Source: Candidatus Babeliales bacterium (lineage in GTDB: Bacteria > Babelota > Babeliae > Babelales > RVW-14). Taken from it: a stretch of DNA of 32,321 bases. Below the pieces are notes generated by a model that was not told the DNA's origin, ran no database searches, and saw only the letters and a list, made by a program, of their open reading frames with translations. The position numbers and the translations under genes were made by a program. How positions within the stretch are numbered: the first letter of the stretch is position 1; each line of letters starts with the position of its first letter. The DNA lies in NCBI GenBank assembly GCA_019749895.1, contig JAIEPG010000014.1:1-32321 (forward strand), in the 5' to 3' direction. Below, in pieces: positions 18,221 through 25,734 of the stretch.

Positions 18221-19517
18221 TTTCAAAAATATTTTTTTAGTATCTGAGCTGAGAAAAAAGCTTCTGTTTACATTAGGTATTTTTGCTGTTTATCGTTTTG
18301 GTGCTCATATACCAATTCCAGGTGTTGACATAATTGCTCTCAAGAGCTTTTTTGCAACAACAACTTCGGGGTTGTTATCTTATTTGGACCTTTTTTCAGG
18401 TGGCGCTTTGCAAAATTTTGCAATTTTGACACTTGGTATGTCTCCGTATATTAGCTCATCAATTATGATGCAGCTTTTGACGGTCATGATTCCTTCTCTT
18501 GAGCAACTCTCAAAAGAAGGAGAATATGGAAGACGTATTATTGGTCAGTATACTCGTTATTTGACCTTGGTAATAAGTTTTGTACAGGGCCTTGGCCTTG
18601 CTATGTTTATTGAAAAACAACCAGGACTTGTTTTAAATCCCGGCTGGGGTTTTAGACTTTCAGCTGTCTTTATTCTGACGGTGGGATCTCTTTTTGTTAT
18701 GTGGATTGGTGAGCAAATTAATGCGCACGGTCTTGGTAACGGGAGCTCTATGGTCATTTTTGCAGGTATTGTAACACGCCTTCCTTTTGCGTTGGTTACG
18801 TTGGCAAAAGACATTAGTCTTGGACAAACGGATATTATACGAGTTATTTTACTTGGCGGCTTTGCCATAGCGATTATAGCTTGTATTGTTTTCCTTGAAA
18901 AAGGGGAGCGCAAGGTTCCTGTTCAGTACGCAAAGCGTGTCATTGGTAATAAGTTATACGGTGGTCAAAGTTCCTATATTCCACTAAAACTTAATCCGTC
19001 AGGTGTTGTGCCAGTTATTTTTTCTGGTGCAATACTGGGCTTGCCTGTTACTGTTGCAAGTATGTTGGCTGTTTATTGGCCGACCCTCAATAACGTTGTT
19101 GCTCGCTGGTTTACTCCAGATGCAGGGTTGTATAACGTATTGAATGCAGGCTTAATTATTTTCTTTGCGTTTTTTTATACGGCTATAATTTTTAACCCAA
19201 CTGAGTTGGCAGAAAATCTGCGTAAATCTGGTGGGTTTATTCCTGGAATTAGGCCGGGTAAGAAAACCGCTGAATTTTTTGATTATTTATTGACTCGCAT
19301 TGGTTTTCCTGGCGCTGTTTATTTGGCTCTGCTAGCGATTTTGCCAAATACGCTGAAAAATGTTATAGGTTTTCCTATTATGTTTAGCGGTGTTAGTTTG
19401 CTTATCGTAATCGGTGTTGCTCTGGAAGCTTCTGCGCAAATTGAGTCACATTTGATTGAAAGAAAGTATGAAGGTTTCTTGTCAACGGGCAGACTGAAAA
19501 GTCGATTTGGGCGTTAA
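18201..19517 (+). CDS. secY: Preprotein translocase subunit SecY
   Basis: Channel-forming subunit of the Sec translocon in the inner membrane. 438 residues with about ten hydrophobic segments. Family signatures are RFGAHIPIPGVD in the first segment, LGMSPYISSSIMMQLL in the second, and GGFIPGIRPGKKTAEF in the cytoplasmic loop between segments 8 and 9. The GTG start at 18201 lies within rplO and is supported by AAGGAG at 18189-18194. It would export the three signal-peptide proteins at the right end of the window. Confidence 0.98.
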   Translation: MIVLLHNFKNIFLVSELRKKLLFTLGIFAVYRFGAHIPIPGVDIIALKSFFATTTSGLLSYLDLFSGGALQNFAILTLGMSPYISSSIMMQLLTVMIPSLEQLSKEGEYGRRIIGQYTRYLTLVISFVQGLGLAMFIEKQPGLVLNPGWGFRLSAVFILTVGSLFVMWIGEQINAHGLGNGSSMVIFAGIVTRLPFALVTLAKDISLGQTDIIRVILLGGFAIAIIACIVFLEKGERKVPVQYAKRVIGNKLYGGQSSYIPLKLNPSGVVPVIFSGAILGLPVTVASMLAVYWPTLNNVVARWFTPDAGLYNVLNAGLIIFFAFFYTAIIFNPTELAENLRKSGGFIPGIRPGKKTAEFFDYLLTRIGFPGAVYLALLAILPNTLKNVIGFPIMFSGVSLLIVIGVALEASAQIESHLIERKYEGFLSTGRLKSRFGR

Positions 19518-19539
19518 AAAATGATCAGCAAAGGTATTG

Positions 19540-20208
19540 ATGATGCAGCATGTGAATAAGGTCATTTTTTCGTTTTTTGGGCCTCCCGGATCTGGTAAGG
19601 GAACTCTGGCTGAGCGGTTAGCACGAGAACTTAATTTTGAAGTACTGTCTACTGGCAACCTCTGCAGGAAAAATATTGCAGATCAGACTGAAATAGGAAA
19701 AAGCCTATCACTTTATTTGGATAAAGGACACTTGATTCCAGATGAATTGATTACCGATATGGTAGGTATTTGGCTTAAAGATGCGATTAAAAAAAACCAT
19801 CCAATCATATTGGATGGTTTTCCAAGAACTAAAGGGCAGATAAAGCTCTTTTTGAATTTTTTGAAAGAAATTCCAGGTTCTTGTTTTCGTGTTATGCATA
19901 TAAAGTTGTCTGAAGGCGAAATTATAAAGCGTCTTTCATTACGGCTTGTATGCGAGAATAAAGATTGTCAGGCAGTATACAATAGTATACTTATCGGGCA
20001 GCAAACCGTGTGTGAAGCGTGTGGAAGCTTATTGGTTAAACGTAGAGATGATGATCAAGAAGTTGTTAAAGAGCGTTTAAGGCAATATCCTGCCTATGCA
20101 CATGAACTTTTGACATTTTATAGATCAGTTGGACAGCACATAGAAGAAATTGATGTTCTTGATATGGCTCCCGAACAGGTTTATAATACTTTTCTTTCAA
20201 TGATATAG
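19540..20208 (+). CDS. adk: Adenylate kinase
   Basis: Interconverts ATP and AMP with two ADP. 222 residues if translation begins at ATG 19540; the next ATG at 19543 is equally well placed from AAGG (19531-19534), and the upstream TTG at 19537 is less likely. The P-loop is GPPGSGKGT (14-22), followed by LDGFPRT of the AMP site and the RRDDDQEVVKERL segment. The lid has four Cys (138, 143, 158, 161), as in zinc-lid adenylate kinases, but the first pair is spaced by four residues instead of two. Confidence 0.96.
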   Translation: MMQHVNKVIFSFFGPPGSGKGTLAERLARELNFEVLSTGNLCRKNIADQTEIGKSLSLYLDKGHLIPDELITDMVGIWLKDAIKKNHPIILDGFPRTKGQIKLFLNFLKEIPGSCFRVMHIKLSEGEIIKRLSLRLVCENKDCQAVYNSILIGQQTVCEACGSLLVKRRDDDQEVVKERLRQYPAYAHELLTFYRSVGQHIEEIDVLDMAPEQVYNTFLSMI

Positions 20209-20225
20209 GTTTTCTGTTTGTAATT

Positions 20226-20984
20226 ATGGATGCAATTATAATAAAAAATAAAGTAGCTATAGAAAAGATGAGAAGCGCCGGAAAGCTTTTGGCGCAAGTC
20301 ATGCAAGAGACAGAGCCTTTCGTTAAAGAAGGCATTAGCACGCATGAATTAGATCAAATTATTGAAAAAAAAATGCGTGAACGAGAGCTTAAGCCTGAGT
20401 GCAAGGGGTATGCTGGATACAGACATAGTTCATGTATCTCTTTGAATGATGTTATTGTTCATGGGGTGCCAAAAAAAGAAATTATTTTAAAATCTGGAGA
20501 TTTTGTTAAAATAGACATTGTGGGCTCATATAAAGGCTATTGTGCCGATATGGCTCGCTGTTTTTTTGTTGGCGAAGCATCTCCAGTTGCCCAAAAAATG
20601 GCAGAAGTTGCTCAGCGAGCGCTGGATAAAGGTATTAGCTTGGTTCGGCCTGGCATCCGGCTTTCTGATATTTCGGCTTGTGTTCAGCGCGAGGTGGAAC
20701 AAGCTGGTTTTGGTGTTGTAAGGGATTTTGCGGGTCACGGAATAGGCAAAAATATACACGAAGCGCCAGATGTGCCTAATTTTGGCAAATCTGGGCAGGG
20801 CCCGATACTGCAAGAGGGTATGACATTGGCGATTGAGCCTATGATTACTGAAAAAGATTATGCAGTTAAGATTATGGCAGATGGTTGGACGGCAAAGACG
20901 GTCGATGGTGGGCTTGCAGCTCACATTGAAGATACAGTCGTTGTGGTGCGAGATGGTGCTGAAATTCTCACAAGAATTTTATAG
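20226..20984 (+). CDS. map: Methionine aminopeptidase type I
   Basis: Removes the initiator methionine from new proteins. 252 residues without an N-terminal extension. All five metal ligands are present: Asp97, Asp108, His171, Glu204 and Glu235, at positions identical to the E. coli enzyme. The catalytic-site His in DVIVHGVP is also present. The secY-adk-map-infA order is common across bacteria. Confidence 0.97.
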   Translation: MDAIIIKNKVAIEKMRSAGKLLAQVMQETEPFVKEGISTHELDQIIEKKMRERELKPECKGYAGYRHSSCISLNDVIVHGVPKKEIILKSGDFVKIDIVGSYKGYCADMARCFFVGEASPVAQKMAEVAQRALDKGISLVRPGIRLSDISACVQREVEQAGFGVVRDFAGHGIGKNIHEAPDVPNFGKSGQGPILQEGMTLAIEPMITEKDYAVKIMADGWTAKTVDGGLAAHIEDTVVVVRDGAEILTRIL

Positions 20985-21005
20985 TGTGAGAAACGTGGGT
21001 AAAAA

Positions 21006-21233
21006 ATGAAAAAAAAGAGCGATGTTATAGTGATGGATGGTATTGTGGAAAAAGCTTTGCCCAATGCCATGTTTCAAGTGAAATTAGTTGAAGGCGAGCA
21101 TACGGTTTTGGCTCATGTTTCTGGCAAAATGAGAATGTACTACATTAAGTTATTGCCAGGGGATAAAGTTGCTGTTGAGCTTTCTCCATATGATTTGAAA
21201 AAGGGCCGCATTATATCTCGTTACCGTGTATAG
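21006..21233 (+). CDS. infA: Translation initiation factor IF-1
   Basis: Small OB-fold factor that covers the A site during initiation. 75 residues, a few more than usual because of a Lys-rich start. The segments [16 protein letters not shown] and [24 protein letters not shown] followed by KGRI are diagnostic. In place between map and rpmJ. Confidence 0.97.
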   Translation: MKKKSDVIVMDGIVEKALPNAMFQVKLVEGEHTVLAHVSGKMRMYYIKLLPGDKVAVELSPYDLKKGRIISRYRV

Positions 21234-21292
21234 AAAAATTTTTTAAGTTATTGGCGTACAACAAGTACGGAAAATTTTTTGAAAGAAGTGTC

Positions 21293-21409
21293 ATGAAAGT
21301 AAGAACATCTGTGAAAAAGATTTGTGCGGATTGTAAGGTTATAAAACGTGAAGGCGTTGTTCGGATTATTTGCAAAAAGAGTCCGAAGCATAAACAACGT
21401 CAAGGTTAA
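21293..21409 (+). CDS. rpmJ: 50S ribosomal protein L36, zinc-binding type
   Basis: The smallest ribosomal protein, 38 residues, found by reading the gap between infA and rpsM. It starts [15 protein letters not shown] and ends with [10 protein letters not shown] before TAA. The zinc ligands Cys11, Cys14, Cys27 and His33 are all present, so this is the zinc-binding form. GAAAGAAG stands shortly before the ATG. The 59-base gap ahead holds a CGTAC-AACAA-GTACG hairpin flanked by A/T palindromes. Confidence 0.97.
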   Translation: MKVRTSVKKICADCKVIKREGVVRIICKKSPKHKQRQG

Positions 21410-21470
21410 GAAGTTTAAATAATTGAATATGTTTAATGGGCAACAGAGAACCTGTTTAGAGAGGTAGTCA

Positions 21471-21860
21471 ATGGCTCGTATCGAAGGTGTACTTTTACCT
21501 ACTAGTAAGCGTGTGGAAATTGGATTGACGTATTTATACGGTATTGGCTTGTATCGTTCAAAAGAAATTTTGCATGATATAAATATTAGCCCAGATGTAC
21601 GTATTAAAGATTTAACGCATGAGCAAGTAGCTGCTATTCAAAAATACATAAATCAACATTACAAAGTTGAAGGTGAGCTCCGCAAAGAAGTTACTTTGAA
21701 TATTAAGCGTTTGCAGGAAATTGGCTCATACCGAGGAACTCGTCATAAGCGTTCATTGCCGGTAAGAGGTCAAAGAACAAAAACAAATGCTCGTACTCGT
21801 AAGGGACCTCGTCGTGCAGGTGCGGCAGTTACACTGAAAAAAGCCGTTACTAAAAAATAG
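21471..21860 (+). CDS. rpsM: 30S ribosomal protein S13
   Basis: 30S head protein forming bridges to the 50S subunit, 129 residues. It starts [21 protein letters not shown] (helix-two-turn-helix domain) and has the signature [28 protein letters not shown] near the basic C-terminus, which is slightly extended. AGAGG lies upstream of ATG 21471. First gene of the alpha group. Confidence 0.97.
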   Translation: MARIEGVLLPTSKRVEIGLTYLYGIGLYRSKEILHDINISPDVRIKDLTHEQVAAIQKYINQHYKVEGELRKEVTLNIKRLQEIGSYRGTRHKRSLPVRGQRTKTNARTRKGPRRAGAAVTLKKAVTKK

Positions 21861-21886
21861 ATAGATTTGGTAAACAGGATTGAATA

Positions 21887-22270
21887 ATGGCATATAAGAA
21901 AAGTAAGAAAAAACAAATAAAAAACGTTGACACTGTAGCAGCTCACGTGAAATCTTCATTCAACAATACAGTTGTTTCAATTACAACGTTGGATGGCGAT
22001 GTTCTTTTGCGCAGCAGTTCTGGGCAATTTGGGTTTAAGGGAGCTCGTAAAGGAACTCCATTTGCTGCTATGCAAATTGGAAACAAGCTTGCTAAAGAGC
22101 TTATTACCATGGGAGTTAGGCTCGTTGAAGTCAACATGCAAGGGCCTGGTTCTTCTCGTGATTCAGTTATCAGAGCGTTGCAGTCGTCTGGCTTAACCAT
22201 TACGGTATTGCGTGACGTAACCCCATTGCCTCATAATGGATGCAGAGCTCCAAAAAAGAGACGGGTATAG
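21887..22270 (+). CDS. rpsK: 30S ribosomal protein S11
   Basis: 30S platform protein near the mRNA exit, 127 residues. Diagnostic parts are VKSSFNNTVVSITTLDGDVL, then SSGQFGFKGARKGTPFAAM and the C-terminal LRDVTPLPHNGCRAPKKRRV. The gap to rpsM is 26 bases; the 67-base gap after it contains no clear signal. Confidence 0.97.
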   Translation: MAYKKSKKKQIKNVDTVAAHVKSSFNNTVVSITTLDGDVLLRSSSGQFGFKGARKGTPFAAMQIGNKLAKELITMGVRLVEVNMQGPGSSRDSVIRALQSSGLTITVLRDVTPLPHNGCRAPKKRRV

Positions 22271-22337
22271 TTTGTTATTGTTGAATTGAGTATGAACTTA
22301 GGCACAAATTTTAATAAGTAAATTAGGTTTAAAGGTT

Positions 22338-22961
22338 ATGGGAAAGTTTTTAGCTGGATGCAAAAAGTGTCGTCAAACGGGTATGAAGCTTTGTTCTAAA
22401 GGTCCAAAGTGTGTTCTGGAAAAAAGAACCCTTACGCCTGGGCAACATGGTAAAAAACTCGCTGCAAAAAAAAGCTCAGAATACGGCAAGCAACTTCAAG
22501 AAAAACAAAAAGTTAAGCTTATGTATGGCGTTTTGGAAAAGCAATTCAAAAGATTCTTTAGTATTGCTGCTCGCCAAAAAGGTGTTACAGGTGAGGTTCT
22601 TTTAAGCTTACTTGAACGTCGTTTGGACAATGTTATTTATCGTTTAAAAATGACACTTTCTCGCGGTCAAGCTCGACAACTCGTTGCTCATGGTCACATT
22701 AATGTTAATGGCAATCGTGTTAAAACTGCCTCTTTCTTGGTTAAAGAAGGCGACGTTATAACGCTGGCAGATAGAACATTAAAGAGCCAAGCTCTTCTTG
22801 ATAATGTTGTTGATAAGCGCTTGAATATGGGAATTCGTGTTCCAGAATGGTTGGAATTGCAGAAGAAAGATCGCAAGGGAATTGTTCTGAGATTGCCTGT
22901 TCGTACTGATGTAACGGTACCTATTGAAGAGCATTTGATTGTTGAATTATATTCCAAGTAG
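22338..22961 (+). CDS. rpsD: 30S ribosomal protein S4
   Basis: Primary 16S rRNA-binding protein and, in some bacteria, repressor of the alpha operon. 207 residues. The S4 RNA-binding domain is clear (RRLDNVIYRLKM, then GQARQLVAHGHINVNG). The N-terminus has Cys8, Cys11, Cys19 and Cys25. In zinc-binding S4 proteins the fourth ligand lies about five residues after the position of Cys25, where this protein has Arg30, so zinc binding is uncertain unless Cys19 takes part. Confidence 0.96.
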   Translation: MGKFLAGCKKCRQTGMKLCSKGPKCVLEKRTLTPGQHGKKLAAKKSSEYGKQLQEKQKVKLMYGVLEKQFKRFFSIAARQKGVTGEVLLSLLERRLDNVIYRLKMTLSRGQARQLVAHGHINVNGNRVKTASFLVKEGDVITLADRTLKSQALLDNVVDKRLNMGIRVPEWLELQKKDRKGIVLRLPVRTDVTVPIEEHLIVELYSK

Positions 22962-23013
22962 AAGTAGAGAGTACGGGCACATAAAGCGGTTATTGTTGTA
23001 AAGGAATGTGTAC

Positions 23014-24072
23014 ATGCAGAACAGAAAGTATCAGCCATTAACGCTTCCAAAGCTAGATTGGAACAAGAAGATTTCTTCCCCAGTCTCTGGTGAATTGGTC
23101 GTTCAGCCTTTAGAGCCTGGCTTTGGCATAACATTAGGCAACGCGTTGAGAAGAGTTATTCTTGCCTCAATCGAAGGATCTGCCGTAACGTCAGTTATTA
23201 TTAAAGGTGTGAATAATGAATTTTCAACACTTAAAGGCGTTATAGAAGATGTTTTGCAAATTGTGTTAAACATTAAAGAAGTGGTTGTCAAAAACACTAC
23301 TGGCAAACCAGGCAAGATGTATTTAAGTGTTAAGCGCGAAGGTGCCGTAAAAGTCCAAGATATTAAGGCTGATGAACATTTGGAATTGATTAACGGTGAT
23401 CATGTTCTTGCGCATTTGGCTGCAGATGGAGAGCTTGAAATTGAGTTCTTTGTTGAATCTGGACGCGGTTATGTTCCTGCTCAATGGCCAAAGGGCGTTT
23501 CTTTGCAGGCAGATGAACGAATTTATCTTGACGCTTTGTTTTCTCCAATTAAGCGTGTTGAATATCATGTTGAAAAAACGCGTGTTGGCCAAGACATTGA
23601 TTATGACAAGCTTATAATGAAAATTGAAACCAACGGAGCTGTTCATCCGCAAGATGTAGTGCATTATGGCACCTCTGTTTTGCGTACACAGTTTGAGCAT
23701 TTCTTGGGAGCAACTGAAATCCCATTCAATGAAATATCTCAACAATCTGAAGAAAGTGTTCAAGTTGCAGGACATACTGATTCCGAAGGCCCAACAAGAG
23801 GCTTGCCGGTTGATTTATTCTTGAAACCAATTGATGAACTTGAGTTTTCTGTTCGTGCTCATAATTGCTTAATTGGTGCTGGTATTAAGCGCGTTATTGA
23901 TTTGGTTAACTTGACCGATGATGATGTGCTTAAAATTAAGAACTTTGGTCGTAAATCATTAAGAGAAGTTAAAGAAATTCTTTCTGCATTTGGTTTGCAT
24001 CTTGGTATGAATGTTAAAGAACTTGATTTAAAGAAAGCTATCAAACAGCAGGAAGGGAGCAATAAATCATGA
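23014..24072 (+). CDS. rpoA: RNA polymerase alpha subunit
   Basis: Assembles RNA polymerase and contacts UP elements and activators. 352 residues from ATG 23014, chosen because AAGGA (about 23000-23004) is nine bases away; the GTG at 23008 is too close. The N-terminal domain carries FGITLGNALRRVILASIEGSA. After a longer than usual acidic linker (about 225-265), the C-terminal domain has VRAHNCL and GRKSLREVKEIL, which keep the DNA-contacting Arg, Asn and Lys positions known from E. coli. It overlaps rplQ by four bases (ATGA). Confidence 0.97.
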   Translation: MQNRKYQPLTLPKLDWNKKISSPVSGELVVQPLEPGFGITLGNALRRVILASIEGSAVTSVIIKGVNNEFSTLKGVIEDVLQIVLNIKEVVVKNTTGKPGKMYLSVKREGAVKVQDIKADEHLELINGDHVLAHLAADGELEIEFFVESGRGYVPAQWPKGVSLQADERIYLDALFSPIKRVEYHVEKTRVGQDIDYDKLIMKIETNGAVHPQDVVHYGTSVLRTQFEHFLGATEIPFNEISQQSEESVQVAGHTDSEGPTRGLPVDLFLKPIDELEFSVRAHNCLIGAGIKRVIDLVNLTDDDVLKIKNFGRKSLREVKEILSAFGLHLGMNVKELDLKKAIKQQEGSNKS

Positions 24073-24425
24073 ATCATCAAAATGGCCGTCAAAAATTAAA
24101 TCTTAAACAAGGTCATCGCAAAGCCTTGTTGCGCAACCAAGTTATTCATCTGATTAAGTATGGTTGCTTGCAAACAACCAAGACGCGTATTAAAGAAGTA
24201 CAACGTCTTGCTGAGCGTATTGTTACTATCTCTCGTACGGGATATGACTTTAATACCATCCGCCGCGTAAAGCAGCTTTTGCCTTATGACAGCGATGCAG
24301 TAGTTAAGCTGATTAAAGAAATTGCTCCAAAATATGTTGGAAGACCAGGTGGTTACACCCGTGTTATTCCTCTTGGTATTAGAGCAAGTGATACGGCAAC
24401 TATCGCTCGTCTTGAGTGGGTATAG
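24069..24425 (+). CDS. rplQ: 50S ribosomal protein L17
   Basis: Large-subunit protein, 118 residues. N-terminal RQKLNLKQGHRKALLRNQV and the TTKTRIKEVQRLAERIVTISR segment are typical, as is the C-terminal GRPGGYTRVIPLGIR. Its ATG overlaps the rpoA stop as ATGA. Last gene of the cluster, followed after 62 bases by a strong terminator. Confidence 0.97.
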   Translation: MNHQNGRQKLNLKQGHRKALLRNQVIHLIKYGCLQTTKTRIKEVQRLAERIVTISRTGYDFNTIRRVKQLLPYDSDAVVKLIKEIAPKYVGRPGGYTRVIPLGIRASDTATIARLEWV

Positions 24426-24487
24426 TTTCGATTATCAAACATAGGTAATTGACTTAAAAGAGATTTTACGTCTTTTTTAGTAAAAGT

Positions 24488-24525
24488 AAAAAAAGGGCAT
24501 CACTGATAAAGTGGTGCCCTTTTTC
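24488..24525 (+). terminator. Rho-independent terminator of the ribosomal cluster
   Basis: A stem of 13 pairs (24491-24503 with 24511-24523, one G-U type pair) closes a seven-base loop and ends in a T run. It is the only strong terminator found between 4963 and 24600, marking the end of the 34-gene block. Confidence 0.9.
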
Positions 24526-24615
24526 ATTAAAAGATATTTTTTATTGCCTTATTAAAATTTTTTATAGTACACCTAAAAGAAGTTAAAATTTTGTGCTTTG
24601 AAAAAAGGAAACAAG

Positions 24616-25560
24616 ATGGCCAAAATTTCTTCTTCTGCCAAAGTTGCTATTGTTGGAGCTGGTCGTGTGGGCAGTACTGCCGCTTATGCTTTAATGCTTG
24701 GTGGTACCATTTCGTCAATTGCCTTGATTGATTCTAACAAAGAACGGGCAGAAGGTGAGGCTCTTGATCTTAATCATTGCATGCAATTTACCCGTGTAAC
24801 CACTATAATGGCCGGCGATTCATTTGAATTGGTTGCAGGAGCAGATGTTGTAGTACTTACCGCTGGAGCAGCTCAACTTGTTGGGCAGTCTCGCAGTGAT
24901 CTTTTAGCTGTCAACGCAGCTATTTTCAAACACATTATTCCTCAAATTGTTCGTCATAATAAAGAATGTATTTTATTGGTTGTCACCAACCCTCTGGATG
25001 TTATGACTTATTTGACGTGGAAGCTTTCTGGTTTCTCGTCATGCCAAGTTTTTGGGACCGGGACGGTTTTAGATTCTGCTCGGTTGCGATATCTTTTGGG
25101 TGAACATTTTCAAGTTAGTCCAAAAGATGTAACTGCTTATGCCTTGGGAGAGCATGGTGATGCTTCGTTTGTTTGGTGGAGTGGGGCAACTATTGGTGGT
25201 ATTCCGCTTACAGCTTTTACGCGTTATGACAAAAAAATTATGGATGATATTGCTGAAAAAACTCGACGGGCAGCAGAGCAGATTATTGCAAAAAAGGGCT
25301 CAACTTTTTATGCCATTGGCTTGGTGATTGCAAAAATTGTTCAAGCAATCATTTTAAACCAACCAAGAGTTTTGAGCGTTTCGGCAGTGGTACATAATGC
25401 CCTTGCCCAGGATGTTTGTTTTAGTTTGCCAACTATAGTGAGACGTGGTGGGATTTGCGAAATGTTACCTGTTACGCTTAATCAAGATGAGCAAAATAAG
25501 TTGGCGGCGTCTGTTTTGACAATAAAAAATGAAATAGAAAAAGGAATGTCATACATTTAA
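24616..25560 (+). CDS. ldh: L-lactate dehydrogenase
   Basis: NAD-dependent reduction of pyruvate to lactate in the cytoplasm, regenerating NAD+ in fermentation. 314 residues. Rossmann motif GAGRVG (14-19) with Asp39, the usual NAD selector. Catalytic residues: Arg93 on the mobile loop, Asp153, Arg156 and His180 (in LGEHGD). Gln87 takes the place of the specificity residue (position 102 in LDH numbering), where malate dehydrogenases have Arg, and VTNPLDVMTYLTWKLSG is LDH-like. The start is ATG 24616 because AAAGGA lies at 24604-24609, inside a longer frame from TTG 24598. It stands alone between a terminator and the surface-protein genes. Confidence 0.9.
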   Translation: MAKISSSAKVAIVGAGRVGSTAAYALMLGGTISSIALIDSNKERAEGEALDLNHCMQFTRVTTIMAGDSFELVAGADVVVLTAGAAQLVGQSRSDLLAVNAAIFKHIIPQIVRHNKECILLVVTNPLDVMTYLTWKLSGFSSCQVFGTGTVLDSARLRYLLGEHFQVSPKDVTAYALGEHGDASFVWWSGATIGGIPLTAFTRYDKKIMDDIAEKTRRAAEQIIAKKGSTFYAIGLVIAKIVQAIILNQPRVLSVSAVVHNALAQDVCFSLPTIVRRGGICEMLPVTLNQDEQNKLAASVLTIKNEIEKGMSYI

Positions 25561-25602
25561 TTTGAATAATTGACATCTTGTGTGATAATTTTTTTTAATT
25601 TC

Positions 25603-25631
25603 TTTACAAACGAGAATGGCCTGACTAGAAT
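25603..25631 (+). promoter_or_regulatory. Promoter of the surface protein operon
   Basis: TTTACA (25603-25608) and TAGAAT (25626-25631) with exactly 17 bases between them, about 100 bases before the start codon at 25735. A second, weaker extended -10 (TGTGATAAT, 25581-25589) lies just upstream. Confidence 0.5.
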
Positions 25632-25641
25632 CAACTCAAGA

Positions 25642-25674
25642 TTATGAGCATATTTATGAGCAATTATTATTGCT
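25642..25674 (+). repeat. Direct repeat and palindrome in the leader
   Basis: TTATGAGCA occurs at 25642-25650 and 25654-25662, 12 bases apart. The second copy runs into AGCAAT-TATT-ATTGCT (25659-25674), a perfect six-base inverted repeat. It lies a little downstream of the predicted -10 box, so it could be an operator or a 5' mRNA hairpin. Confidence 0.55.
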
Positions 25675-25734
25675 GGTAAAGGAAAATGCTTGTATTTATA
25701 CGAAGACTTTTAAGTTTTCAAGGGAGAGTAAAGG

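Noticed and set aside
24457-24480. Extra terminator hairpin after rplQ (AAAAGA with TCTTTT)
   Set aside because: The stem is short and almost all A/T; the strong hairpin just downstream explains termination better.
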